The notes under the pieces were generated by a model that saw only the letters and a program-made list of their open reading frames with translations, was not told where the DNA came from and made no database searches. Source: Triticum aestivum (taxonomy: Eukaryota; Streptophyta; Magnoliopsida; Poales; Poaceae). From it: DNA of 64,000 bases. The stretch is from positions 59,813,789 to 59,877,788 of the forward strand of contig NC_057812.1 of assembly GCF_018294505.1 (NCBI RefSeq), written 5' to 3'. Position 1 is the first letter of the stretch. The number at the start of each line of letters is the position of its first letter. The position numbers were made by a program, and so were the translations under genes. Shown here piece by piece: positions 24,093-35,400 of the stretch.

Positions 24093-25539
24093 TGCTTCTT
24101 CATAGTTGAAGGTTCATTGTTGTCTAACAACATGATTTCCAGGACAGGGTTGCCGTACCACTCTGGTGCGGAACGTGTCCTTGTGGACCTACGAAGTTCA
24201 GCAGTAACTTGATCCGAAGTACCTTGATCATTATCATGGTTTTCCTCTTCAGTTGGTGTGGGCATCACAGGAACGGTTTCCTGTGATGCGTCACTATCCC
24301 GCTCAAGAGGTAGTACTTCATCGAGTTCTACTTTCCTCCCACTTACTTCTTTCGAGAGAAACTCTTTTTCCAGAAAGCATCCGTTCTTGGCAACAAAGAT
24401 CTTGCCTTCGGATCTTAAGTAGAAGGTATACCCTACAGTTTCCTTAGGGTATCCTATGAATACGCATTTTTCCGACTTGGGTTCGAGCTTTTCAGGTTGA
24501 AGTTTCTTGACATAAGCTTCGCATCCCCAAACTTTTAGAAACGACAGCTTAGGTTTCTTTCCAAACCATAATTCATACGGTGTCGTCTCAACGGATTTAG
24601 ACGGTGCCCTATTTAAAGTGAATGTAGCTGTCTCTAGAGCGTATCCCCAAAATGATAGCGGTAAATCGGTAAGAGACATCATAGACCGCACCATATCCAA
24701 TAGAGTGCGATTACGACGTTCGGACACACCGTTTCGCTGAGATGTTCCAGGCGGCGTGAGCTGTGAAACGATTCCACATTTCTTAAGTGTGTACCAAATT
24801 CGTGACTTAAGTATTCTCCTCCACGATCTGATCGTAAGAATTTTATCTTTCGGTCACGTTGATTCTCCACCTCATTCTGAAATTCCTTGAACTTTTCAAA
24901 GGTCTCAGACTTGTGTTTCATTAAGTAGATATACCCATATCTACTCAAGTCATCTGTGAGAGTGAGAACATAACGATATCCTCCGCGAGCCTCAACGCTC
25001 ATTGGACCGCACACATCGGTATGTATGATTTCCAACAAGTTGGTTGCTCGCTCCATTGTTCCGGAGAACGGAGTCTTGGTCATTTTGCCCAAGAGGCATG
25101 GTTCGCACGTGTCAAACGATTCATAATAAAGAGACTCTAAAAGTCCATCGGCATGGAGCTTCTTCATGCGCTTGACACCAATGTGACCAAGGCGGCAGTG
25201 CCACAAGTATGTGGGACTATGGTTATCAACTTTAAATCTTTTGGCATCTACACTATGAACATGTGTAATATTACGCTCGAGATTCATTAAGAATAAACCA
25301 TTGACCATCGGAGCATGACCATAAAACATATCTCTCATATAAATCGAACAACCATTATTCTCAGACTTAAATGAGTAGCCATCTCGTATTAAACGAGATC
25401 CAGATACAATGTTCATGCTCAAACTTGGCACTAAATAACAATTATTAAGGTTCAAAACTAATCCCGTAGCTAAATGTAGAGGCAGCGTGCCGACGGCGAT
25501 CACATCGACTCTGGAACCATTCCCGACGCGCATCGTCAC
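24053..25539 (-). pseudogene. E6 protease end and integrase
   Basis: After the protease C-terminus (NLNNCYLVPSLSMNIVSG) comes the integrase HHCC zinc domain (YLWHCRLGHIG...CEPCLLGKM, about 25210-25095). The catalytic core has IIHTDVCGPM and FLRSDRGGEY. A frameshift near 24760 disrupts the third catalytic residue region; the core resumes with SERRNRTLLDMVRSMM (24725). GYP and KKLQPEKLEPKSEKC mark the C-terminal domain. The enzyme would insert cDNA with 5-bp duplications, as seen around this element. Confidence 0.82.
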
Positions 25540-25575
25540 CTCGTCCTTTGCCAGTCTCCGTTTATTCCGCAGCTC

Positions 25576-26520
25576 CTACTGTGAGTTACAAATATGAGCA
25601 ACGGCACCGGTATCAAATACCCAGGAGTTACTACGATTACTGGTAAGGTACACATCAATCACATGTATATCAAATATACCTTTGGTGTTGCCGGCCTTCT
25701 TATCCGCTAAGTATTTGGGGCAGTTCCGCTTCCAGTGACCCTTCCCCTTGCAATAAAAGCACTCAGTCTCAGGCTTGGGTCCATTCTTTGACTTCTTCCC
25801 GGTAACTGGCTTACCAGGCGCGGCAACATCTTTGCCGTCCTTCTTGAAGTTCTTCTTACCCTTGCCCTTCTTGAACTTAGTGGTCTTATTGACCATCAAC
25901 ACTTGATGTTCTTTCTTGATTTCAGCCTCTGCTGACTTCAGCATCGAGAACACTTCAGGAATGGTCTTTTCCATTCCCTGCATGTTGTAGTTCATCACAA
26001 AGCTCTTGTAGCTTGGTGGGAGCGACTGGAGGATTCTGTCAATGACCGCCTCATCTGGGAGGTTAATGTTCAGCTGGGTCATACGGTTGTGCAACCCAGA
26101 CATCTTCAGGATGTGCTCACTGACAGAACTGTTTTCCTCCATCTTACAACTGTAGAACTTGTCGGAGACATCATATCTCTCGACCCGGGCATGAGCTTGG
26201 AAAACTAGTTTCAGCTCTTCGAACATCTCATATGCTCCGTGATGCTCAAAACGCTTTTGGAGCCCCGGTTCTAAGCTGTAAAGCATGCCGCACTGAACGA
26301 GGGAGTAATCATCAGCGCGAGACTGCCAAGCATTCATAATGTCTTGGTTCTCTGGGACGGGAGCGTCACCTAGCGGTCCTTCTAGGACATATTGTTTCCT
26401 GGCAGCTATGAGGATGATCCTCAGGTTCCGGACCCAGTCCGTATAGTTGCTGCCATCATCTTTCAGCTTGGTTTTCTCTAGGAACGCGTTGAAGTTCATG
26501 TTGACATTAGCGTTGGCCAT
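25576..26520 (-). pseudogene. E6 Gag and protease start
   Basis: The start is taken at the ATG 26518-26520 by analogy with E1 Gag. The core has NFNAFLEKTKLKDDGSNYTD, then a Lys-rich segment (KKGKGKKNFKKDGKD), then the CCHC knuckle CFYCKGKGHWKRNC (about 25745-25705). The protease active site WVFDTGAVAHICNS lies near 25615-25580. The TAG at about 25576 is in the same frame as the downstream integrase ORF, so one nonsense change, probably from CAG, cuts the polyprotein just after the protease active site. Confidence 0.88.
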
Positions 26521-27800
26521 TGATCTACAAGACATATTTGCAAAGGTTTTAGACTAAGTTCATGATAATAAAGTTCTAATCAAATTATGAACTCCCACTT
26601 AGATTAGACATCCCTCTAGTCATCTAAGTGTTACACGATCCGAGTCGACTAGCCCGTGTCCGATCATCACGTGAGACGGACTAGTCATCGTCGGTGAACA
26701 TTTTCATGTTGATCGTATCTTCTATACGATTCGTGTTCGACCTTTCGGTCTCCGTGTTCCGAGGCCATGTCTGCACATGCTAGGCTCGTCAAGTTAACCC
26801 TAAGTGTTTTCGCTGTGTAAAACTGTCTTACACCCGTTGTATGTGAACGTAAGAATCCATCACACCCGATCATCACGTGGTGCTTAGAAACGACGAACTG
26901 TAGCAACGGTGCACAGTTAGGGGAGAACACTTCTTGAAATTTTATAAGGGATCATCTTATTTACTACCGTCGTCCTAAGTAAACAAGATGCATAATACAT
27001 AATAAACATCACATGCAATTATATAGTTGTGACATGATATGGCCAAAATCATATAGCTCCATTGATCTTCATCTTCGGGGCTCCATGATCATCTTGTCGC
27101 CGGCTTGACACCATGATCTCCATCATCATGATCTCCATCATCGTGTCTTCATGAAGTTGTCACGCCAACGACTACTTCTACTTCTATGACTAACGTTTAG
27201 CAATAAAGTAAAGTAGTTTACATGACGTTATTCAATGACACGCAGGTCATACAAAAATAATGACAACTCCTATGGCTCCTGCCGGTTGTCATACTCATCG
27301 ACATGCAAGTCGTGAATCCTATTACAAAGAACATGATCTCATACATCACAATTCATCATTCATCACAACTTCTGGCCATATCACATCACACGATCAATCG
27401 CTGCAAAAACAAGTTAGACGTCCTCTAATTGTTGTTGCATCTTTTACGTGGCTGCAATTGGGTTCTAGCAAGAACGTTTTCTTACCTACGAATCACCACA
27501 ACGTGATTTTGTCAACTTCTATTTACCCTTCATAAGGGCCCTGTTCATCGATTCCGCTCCAACTAAGGTGGGAGAGACAGACACCCGCCAGCCACCTTAT
27601 GCAACTTGTGCATGTCAGTCGGTGGAACCGGTCTCACGTAAGTGTACGTGTAAGGTTGGTCCGGGCCGCTTCATCCCACAATACCGTTGAGCAAGAAAAG
27701 ACTAGTAGAGGCAAGTAAGATGACAAAATCCACGCCCACAACAAAGTTGTGTTCTACTCGTGCAAAGAGAACTACGCATAGACCTAGCTCATGATGCCAC
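26521..27800 (-). other. E6 leader and primer-binding site
   Basis: Non-coding leader matching that of E1. The primer-binding site TGGCATCATGAGCTAGG on the minus strand is at about 27783-27799, right next to the LTR. Small ORFs inside are not conserved with E1. Confidence 0.8.
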
Positions 27801-28794
27801 TGTTGGGGAACGTTGCAGAAAATTAAAATTTTTCCTACGGTTTCACCAAGATCCATCTATGAGTTCATCTAAGCAACGAGTCTAGGGAGAGAGTTTGCAT
27901 CTACATACCACTTGTAGATCGCGTGCGGAAGCTTGCAAGGTGATGATGTAGTCGTACTCGACGTGATCCAAATCACCGATGACCAGCGCCGAACGGACGG
28001 CACCTCCGCGTTCAACACACGTACGGGACGGGAGACGTCTCCTCCTTCTTGATCCAGCAAGGGGGAAGGAGAGGCTGATGAAGATCCAGCAGCACGACGG
28101 CGTGGTGGTGGATGCAGGGCGTCACAGCAGCAGGGCTTCGCCGAGACTACGAGGGAGAGACGTAACGGGGGGAGGTGGAGGCGCCAGGGGCTGGTGTGTT
28201 CTCCTCCTCTCCCCCCCCCACTATATATAGGGGTGCCAAGGGGGGGCGCCGGCCCTAGTAGATGAGATCTACTAGGGGGGGCGGCGGCCTAGGGGAGGTT
28301 TCCCTCCCCCCCAAGGCACCTAGGGGTGCCTTCCACCACTAGGACTCGTCCTAGGGAGATACCCGTAGTGTACCTTTATAGCCACCCAGTTACGTTGTGA
28401 CGTTTGGCACACCCAAAGCACTCCTACGGTATCCGGGAGTTGCACAATCTCATGGTCTAAGGAAATGATACTTGACATTAGAAAAGCTTTAGCATACGAA
28501 CTACATGATCTTGTGCTAGGCTTAGGATTGGGTCTTGTCCATCACATCATTCTCCTAATGATGTGATCCCGTTATCAACGACATCCAATGTCCATAGTCA
28601 GGAAACCATGACTATCTGTTGATCACAACGAGCTGGCCAACTAGAGGCTTACCAGGGACATAGTGTGGTCTAAGTATTCACACGTGTATTATGATTTCCA
28701 GATAATACAGTTATAGCATGAATAAAAGACAATTATCATGAACAATGAAATATAATAATACTTTTATTATTGCCTCTAGGGCATATTTCCAACA
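27801..28794 (-). repeat. E6 5' LTR with internal deletion
   Basis: 994 bp. It matches the 3' LTR except that 21341-22070 of the latter has no counterpart; the junction is at about 28356. The TATA region is kept. The lost part is the U3 sequence upstream of the TATA box. Confidence 0.9.
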
Positions 28795-29765
28795 TTACTT
28801 GGGTATCCGGGTGATTGCAGCTCAGACCTGCATCCTTAGTGATGTCCGGACACATTATTTGTGGTCCGAAGAACAATTTGTACATCTCTTCGTGCGTCAT
28901 GCCGAGGAAATGTTGGATAGCTCGCGGTCCTTCCGGATTGAATTCCCACATGCGAAGGGGCCGGCGTTTGCAAGGCTGGACCTGATGGACTAGCATAACT
29001 TGCACTACCATAACCAGACTGATATCTCTCTCGAAGATATCTTGGATACGGCTTTGCAGTATTGGCACGTCCTTGGCTGGACCCCAGCTCAGCCCCCTGC
29101 TGATCCATGACATCAGTTGTGGTGGGGGGCCTGAGCGGAAGGCGGGGGCAGCTACCCACTTGGCACTTCGGGGAGCTGTGATGTAGAACCACTCCCGCTG
29201 CCACAATCCGGACACCTCCGGGAAGTAACCCTCAGGCCATGGAGCGTCAGCAATTTTGCTTATTGAAGCGCCTCTGCACGCTGCGTGCTGCCCCTCGATC
29301 ATCTTCGGCTTCACATCCAAGGTCTTGAGCCACAGGACGAAGTGAGGGGTAATGTGTAGGAAGGCCTCACATACGACAATAAATGTCGAGATGTGAAGAA
29401 GGGAATCCGGGGCCAGATCGTGAAAATCTAGCCCGTAATAGAACATAAGACCCTAACAAAGGGATCCAGAGCGAGTCCTAGTACTCGGAGTAAGTGGGAA
29501 ACGAACACGACGCTCTCGTTGGGTTTGGGAGTAGGGACAACCTGCCCTCGGGCAGGCAGCCGATGCGAAATTTCGGCTGTCAGATAGCTGCACTCTCTCA
29601 ACTTCTTGATGTCCTCCCCTGTGATGGAGGAAGGCATCCACCGACCTTGAAGGTTGGATCCGGACATAGTTGAAGGTCCTAAGTGCCTAAACCAGAGCTT
29701 TGGGTGTTGGAACTCAATGCGAGAGGCGGATTCGATTAAGATCTAGAGGAAAAGGCCTTGTCCCC

Positions 29766-29771
29766 TTTATA
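29766..29771 (-). promoter_or_regulatory. TATA-like box upstream of E5 aORF
   Basis: TATAAA on the minus strand (CCTCTTTATAAAGG), about 100 bp upstream of the aORF ATG at 29667. The aORF of E7 has TATTAAA at 40461-40467, 84-90 bp upstream of its ATG. The similar spacing suggests that the aORF has its own promoter. Confidence 0.5.
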
Positions 29772-30205
29772 AAGAGGGTGAATATCAAGCGTCCTCCTCG
29801 TGGCCGTTTGGGACTTGCCTAAGATTTGGGAGTCCTACTAATAGGAGCAGTTGGGTTACCCACGTTCGTATTAATGGGAATCCCGTAATAAGGGGACATG
29901 ATCTCTGCTTCGACAAGACATGCCAAGGAAACCGCCTCGCGAAACACACTGAGATAGGTTATGAAAAACGATTCAAATAAAGACCTGGCTGTGGTGTGAT
30001 GTCACACTACGGGGTACGTCAGCAGGTTAGGTTTGTGTAAATATTATTCCCTCTACGGTGGTATGTGGAACTTATTTTGCAAAGCCGGAAACGATCCTCG
30101 TGTTCAAATCTTCCATGAAGTATTCGGAGGAGGAACCCGCCTTCCAATGCCGAAGACAATCTGCGCGCCGGACTCATCATCATTGAAGCATGTTTCAGGG
30201 GCTAC
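29772..30205. other. E5 region between aORF promoter and 3' LTR
   Basis: No coding region is supported. GTGTGATGTCACAC (about 29994-30007) is a perfect palindrome-like repeat. The last 75 bases (GAAGACAATCTGCGCGC...GGGGCTAC) match the stretch before the E7 3' LTR (40627-40686); this is where the plus-strand primer tract should be. Confidence 0.55.
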
Positions 30206-30678
30206 TGAGGGAGTCCTGGATTAGGGGGTATCCGGACAGCCGGATTATATCCTTTGGCCGGACTGTTAGACTATGCAGATACAAGATTGAAGACTTCGTC
30301 CCGTGTCCGGATGGGACTCTCCTTGGCGTGGAAGGCAAGCTTGGCAATACGGATATGTAGATCTCCTTCCTTGTAACCGACTCTGTGTAACCCTAGCCCC
30401 CTCCGGTGTCTATATAAACCGGAGGGTTTTCGTCCGTAGGACAACACACAATCATATGATAGGCTAGCTTCTAGGGTTTAGCCTCTCTGATCTCGTGGTA
30501 GATCAACTCTTGTACTACTCATATTATCAAGAATAATCAAGCAGGACGTAGGGTTTTACCTCCATCAAGAGGGCCCGAACCTGGCAAAAACATCGTGTCC
30601 CCTGCCTCCTATTACCATCCGCCTTAGACGCACAGTTCGGGACTCCCTACCCAAGATCCGCCGGTTTTGACACCGACA
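30206..30678 (+). repeat. E5 3' LTR
   Basis: 473 bp, TGAGGGAGTCC...ACACCGACA, followed by the CTTGC duplication and by E3 RT. TATATAA lies near 30411. Confidence 0.92.
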
Positions 30679-32177
30679 CTTGCCCTAAGGATCCCTTCCC
30701 CCTCCCCCGCATTGATCAAATTATCGATGCTACCGCAGGACACGACTCACTTAGCTTCCTTGATGCATATTCCCGATACCATCAAATCAAAATGAAGGAT
30801 TCCGATCAAGCTGTAATAGCATTCATTACCCCATATGGGCCATTCTGCTTCAACACCATGCCCTTCGGGCTCAAGAACGCCGGCGCCACATACCAACGCA
30901 TGATTCAAACATGCCTGGAGAAACAGATGGGCAAGAGAGTCGAAGCTTGTGTGGACGACGTCGTCATCAAAACTAGGCACGTCGAAACACTAATAGCCAA
31001 TTTATGTCTCACATTTGATAACCTCTGCGCGTACGCCATTAATATCAATCCGGAAAAATGCGCTTTCGGCGTCCCTGCTGGGAAACTGCTAAGCTTCATT
31101 GTTTCCAACAGAGGAATTGAAGCAAATCCAGCCAAAATGCGAGCTCTGTCACAATTGGCTACGCCAACAGACCTTAAACAAGTCCAAAAGCTCGTGGGTT
31201 GCATGGCAGCTCGAAGCCGCTTTATCTCCATACTGGGAGAAACGACACTGCCATTCTATCGCCTTCTATGGTGAGTCGATCACTTTGAGTGGACGGATTC
31301 GGCAACAGCCGGACTGGTGGAAATAAAAACCCTTCTTGTGAGCAACCCAATCCCGGCCGCGCCAAACGTCGGTGAACCGATGTTATTATACATATCGGCA
31401 ACACATCAGGTGGTGAGCGTCGTGCTCGTCATTGAACGAGAACAGGATGAACACAAATTCCCGCTTCAGAAGCCAGTATACTATGTATCCACCCTCCTTA
31501 CACCATGCAAATCCTGGTACCCCCATTATCAAAATATAGCATACGCAGTATTCATGGCATCCCGAAAGTTCCATCACTACTTCCAGGAGTGTTCAACCAC
31601 GGTGGCTTCCGAAGTAGCACTCAATGACATTATAAACAACCGCGATGCCATGGGCCGGATTGCCAAATGGTCCATTGAGCTCCTTCCATTTGATATTACA
31701 TACAAACCATGTCGAGCTATTCAGTCCAAAGTACTGGCTAACTTCGTCGCCGATTGGACAGAGGTCGAACTCCCCAAAGAGTACGACACATATTCCAATT
31801 GGGTTATGTATTTCGATGGCTCAAAAATGCTGGCAGGGCTAGGGGCGGGCATCGTTTTAATGTCACCAACTGGAGACATCATTCAGTATGTACTCCAAAT
31901 ACTATACACAGACTCCAATAACACAACCGAATATGAGGCCTTATTGCAAGGTCTCCGGATGGCTGTTCCATGGGCATACAACGCCTGGAAGTGCGCGGGG
32001 ACTCAAAAACCGGCCCACAATATCTCAAATAAATGGAGACTTTGATGCCAAAGACCCGAAGATGGAAGCTTATCACAATGCCGTACTAAAAATGTCAGCT
32101 CGGTTCGAGGGACTCGATTTCCATCATGTGGCCCGAGAAAGTAATTAATCGGCAGGCGTTCTTGCTTGCATAGTCAC
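30679..32177 (+). pseudogene. E3 RT part 2, RNase H and archaeal-type RNase H
   Basis: It continues the RT from 13938: PKDPFPLPRIDQIIDATAG, then FGLKNAGATYQRMIQ, then the active site ACVDDVVIK (near 30950), where the usual Tyr of YVDD is Cys. The connection and first RNase H (31340-31720) lack the first catalytic Asp, as usual in the Tat lineage. The second, archaeal-type RNase H (31790-31960) has YFDGSKMLAGLGAG and NNTTEYEALLQGLR; a frameshift near 31980 scrambles its end. The piece stops at 32177 where E7 inserts. Dual RNase H is a Tat hallmark. Confidence 0.82.
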
Positions 32178-32475
32178 CGAGGGAGTCCTGGATTAGGGGG
32201 TCTCCGGACAGCCGGACTATATCCATTGGCCGGACTGTTAGACTATGAAGATACAAGATTGAAGATTTCGTCTCATGTCCGGATGGGACTCTACTTGGCG
32301 TGGAAGACAAGCTAGGAAATACGAATATGGATATCTCCTCCTTTGTAACCAACCTTGTGTAACCCTAACCCTCTCCGGTGTCTATATAAACCGATGGGTT
32401 TTAGTCCGTAGGACAACAATCACAACATACAATCATACCATAGGCTAGCTTCTAGGGTTTAGCCTCTCTGATCTC
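32178..32475 (+). repeat. E7 5' LTR, truncated
   Basis: It matches the E7 3' LTR closely (shared CTATATCCATTGGCC, GATTTCGTCTC, ACGAATATGGATATC). It breaks off after TTTAGCCTCTCTGATCTC and joins internal sequence; about 170 bp of LTR and part of the leader are deleted. TATATAA is near 32384. Confidence 0.82.
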
Positions 32476-32511
32476 TCTATCTGCCAAACTCTCCGGCTAG
32501 GTGGTTTTCTT

Positions 32512-33640
32512 ATGACCGCCTGTTCGGCCGCTGCGCCGGCGATGACTTCTCGGGTCATCGAAAGCAATCTTCACGTCAACTCGGAACTCACCGAGCAGTT
32601 AGATCCAATGGAGCTCTCTTCCCTGAACGAGCTCTTGGATCACATCGTCGCCCTGGGAGTCGCTACAGACTATGGTCAGATTGGGCCTAAACCCGATCTG
32701 AGAGAGATCAACTCTCCCCAGGTCACCCATCATGTTGCAGTGGTGGAGGAACAATGCGGCAACCCTTCATCTATCTTAAGGACTAGCTATGTCCGGATTC
32801 CCGATCCCTACAAGCTGGATACCCGCGGAGGGGAGGACGTCACTCAAGGCCTAAACCTAGAATAAGGCAGCGCGCTAGATTTATTGGAAAACATCCAAGA
32901 ATCCAAACTTCCGAGTTCGGAAACTCCTTGGCCCCTGAGTCTCAGATTGTGTGAGGATTCGGATTCAATTCCACCCACCCACCCACCCAAACATACGTGA
33001 TCTATCCCAAATTAGGCCAGATCCCGAAGAAACAGTACACCATTACTGGGCCAGATTCCTCCTGGTCATGAACATGATAAAGGACTGCCGCGAGGAAGAC
33101 GCAATTTCATTCTTCTGCAATAATTGCACGAACAAGGGAATCCTCAACTCCATAAGTCCTCGCGAAATTACACGCTTTGCCGACTTGGTGTCCATAGTAC
33201 GAAAGTGTTGTGCGATGGAAAGCGCCTGGAAAGCCGAAATAAAATTTTGGGATAATCCGGCCCCGAATACAAACTCAGTCCGAAATAAAAGGGTGCATTA
33301 TCACAATACACTTGGGTTAACTACCAAAAAGCAAAATCCCTCTACGGGGCAAGGAACCGTACTGGAGGGATGGCTCAACGGACCCTGCAAAATTCATAGT
33401 ACAGCGGATGCAATACCAACGCACAGCCTTAGAGCATGTTGGATACTCCGGCAGGTGGCCAAAAATGGTGAGGATCTACTCCTCCCAAATACCATAGAGC
33501 ACCATCCCATGGACAACAATACGGTGTTAACGGTCTTTGAGACCTTCGCGTCAAATAATAGACGCAAGCGAACACTCCGCAGCATGGCCAAAATCTGCCG
33601 CATAGCAGAAATAAATCCTTTGAGTGACACGGCTATTACC
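32512..33640 (+). pseudogene. E7 Gag
   Basis: ATG 32512. The N-terminal segment has SSLNELLDHIVALGVATDYGQ, the same type as E3. The first frame stops at 32863. The capsid core resumes at about 33030 (VHHYWARFLLVMNMIKDC), and the zinc-knuckle-like CKIH...THSLRACWI lies at about 33390-33443. FETFASNNRRKRTLRSM follows at the Gag/protease border. The CCACCCACCCACCCACC repeat at 32971-32990 may have shifted the frame. Confidence 0.72.
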
Positions 33641-34320
33641 TTCAATGCCAGTGATGAACCTAAATTCCGAACAGCCCGAGCACCAGCCGCACTGGTCCTC
33701 AGTCCAATCGTGGACGGCTTTCGACTCACCAAGGTACTCATGGACGGCGGCAGCGGATTAAACCTCATCTATGAGGAAACTCTTAAAAAGATGGAAGTAG
33801 AATGGAGCCGCATTGAGCAAAGTAGAAAAACCTTTAGAGGAATCATCCCCAGTCGGGAAGCACGTTGTGCTGTTAAAATCACACTAGACGTTGTATTCAG
33901 CACGCCGGTAATTACAGTTCCGAAGAAATTACATTCCAAGTGGCCCCGTTCAGCAGTGGATACCACGCTCTATTAGGGCGGGAGGCGTTTACAATCTTCC
34001 AAGCCATACCCCATTACGGGTACATGAAGCTCAAAATGCCCGGGCCCAACAGAATCATCACTCTTGCTAGTGATCCAGACATAGCACTCCGCGCCGAAAA
34101 TAAGACAGCTGCACTGGCCCTTGAGGCACTATCCGAAGCCCTAGCGCCCGAGGAACTAACTACGCTGCTCTCCATGGTGAATAGGGACGACGTGATACTC
34201 GATAAAAGATCCAAGTCCACCTCCTTTAAACCGGCGGACAAAATAGTCAAATTCCAAGTCTATCCAACGGACCCTACAAAAATAGCTTCCATTGGGGCAC
34301 AATTAAACCTTGATGTCGAC
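33641..34320 (+). pseudogene. E7 protease and linker
   Basis: Active site VLMDGGSGLNLIYEET near 33737. A frameshift near 33905 falls in the flap; the frame resumes with SSGYHALLGREAFTIFQ (33948). The linker with MVNRDDVILDKRS and the PTDPTKIASIGAQ segment leads to RT. Confidence 0.72.
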
Positions 34321-35400
34321 GCCGCACTACGAGAGTTCCTACACGAGAACTGGGACATTTTTTCCTGGCACCCTTCAGACATGCCAGGAATCCCACGCAG
34401 GCTGGCTGAGCACAGCCTAAATATCCTAAAAGAATTCAAGCCAGTCAAGCAGGCTCTTCGATGTTTCTCCGAACCTAAGAGACCAGCCATGGGATAGGAA
34501 CTAGCCAAGCTATTGGAGGCCGAATTCATCAGAGACATAAAAAAATCCGGACTGGCTAGCAAACCTGGTGATGGTACCAAAGAAGGACAAATCCTGGCGC
34601 TTGTGCATCGATTTTAAGGACCTTAACAAGGCCTGCCCAAAGGATCCCTTCCCCCTCCTCCGCATCGATCAAATCATTGATGCTACCGCAGGACACGATT
34701 CATTGTGTTTCCTCGACGCATACTCCGACTACCATCAAATTAAAATGGCAGAGCCAGACCAAGCCGCAACGGCATTCGTCACTCCATACGGCCCATTCTG
34801 CTTCAACACAATGCCCTTCGGGCTCAAAAACGCCGGCGCAACATATCAGCGCATGATCAGACATGTCTGGCAAACGAGATCAGCAGAACAGTGGAGGCAT
34901 ATGTAGATGACGTGGTCGTCAAAACCAAGCATGTCGAAACTCTAGTAGACGACTTGAGGCTCACATTCGACAACCTCAGAACATATGACATCAAGCTCAA
35001 TCCGAAAAAATGTGTTTTCGGCGTACCAGCCGGAATGCTCCTGGGATTCATTGTCTCCAGTAGAGGTATTGAAGCTAATCCGGCCAAAATCCGAGTGTTG
35101 TCACAGTTGGCTACCCCAACAGACCTCAAACAAATACAAAAATTGACTGGATGCGTGGCGGCTCTAAGCCGCTTTATCTCCCACTTGGGAGAAAAGGCAT
35201 TACCCCTTTATCGCCTCCTCCGGCGCACCGAACACTTCGAGTGGACGGATGCCGCCACGGCTGGACTTAATGAAATAAAAGCCATATTGGCAACAAACCC
35301 AGTCCTGGCCGCGCCAAACATTGGCGAACCAATGCTATTATACATTGCGGCAACTCATCAAGTCGTAAGCGCAGTGCTCGTCATCGAGTGAGAAGTGGAC
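34321..35400 (+). pseudogene. E7 reverse transcriptase
   Basis: Gypsy RT. LHENWDIFSWHPSDMPGIP comes before the fingers, followed by VPKKDKSWRLCIDFKDLN, FLDAYSDYHQIKM, FNTMPFGLKNAGATYQRM and the active site YVDDVVVK (near 34900). The thumb/connection (LSRFISHLGEKALPLYRLL) ends at about 35225. Defects: a stop at 34495 (GGA TAG), a frameshift near 34540 and one near 34870 that cuts out the codons before YVDD. The catalytic motif itself is intact, unlike in E3. Confidence 0.82.

Larger units (their letters stand above)
20784..28794 (-). mobile_element. E6: complete Ty1/copia element, Angela/WIS type
   Basis: LTRs at 20784-22511 and 27801-28794 are flanked by the perfect duplication TTACT (20779-20783 and 28795-28799). 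On the minus strand the order is Gag, protease, integrase, RT, RNase H, as in copia. All domains are present but carry two internal stops and about three frameshifts. By eye the shared parts of the LTRs differ at about 5 of 390 sites, all transitions, so the insertion is recent compared with E5. Confidence 0.95.
18703..29667 (-). pseudogene. E5 antisense aORF, five predicted exons, split by copia E6
   Basis: Predicted exons, in reading order: 29667-28799, 20738-20365, 20287-19915, 19762-19648 and 19571-18703. Introns 2-4 are GT-AG: 20288-20364 (GTAAGT...TTGCAG), 19763-19914 and 19572-19647. Exons 2-5 total 1,731 nt, 577 codons with the stop, and every junction keeps phase. Exon 1 has the Transposase_28-like (putative gypsy-type transposon) pattern GLDFHDLAPDSLLHIS; the middle is Ser/Pro-rich and charged. 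Exons 4-5 form a coiled coil, and the end has ARMALARVKTYW and VLEGARLI. Defects are a frameshift near 29450 and a TAG at 19093. Intron 1, without E6, would be only 44 nt. Function is unknown; DNA- or protein-binding is possible. Confidence 0.65.
13939..30678 (+). mobile_element. E5: non-autonomous Tat-lineage element with antisense aORF
   Basis: LTRs at 13939-14410 and 30206-30678 are flanked by a perfect 5-bp duplication CTTGC (13934-13938 and 30679-30683). The internal region has Gag, protease, a conserved non-coding block, and a long antisense aORF split by copia element E6. There is no RT or integrase. By eye the two LTRs differ at roughly 25 sites in 470, so E5 is moderately old. Confidence 0.92.

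Noticed and set aside
32160..32185. Clean target-site duplication for E7
   Set aside because: Left flank GTCAC and right flank GGTGC agree at only two of five bases; the LTR start is also mutated.
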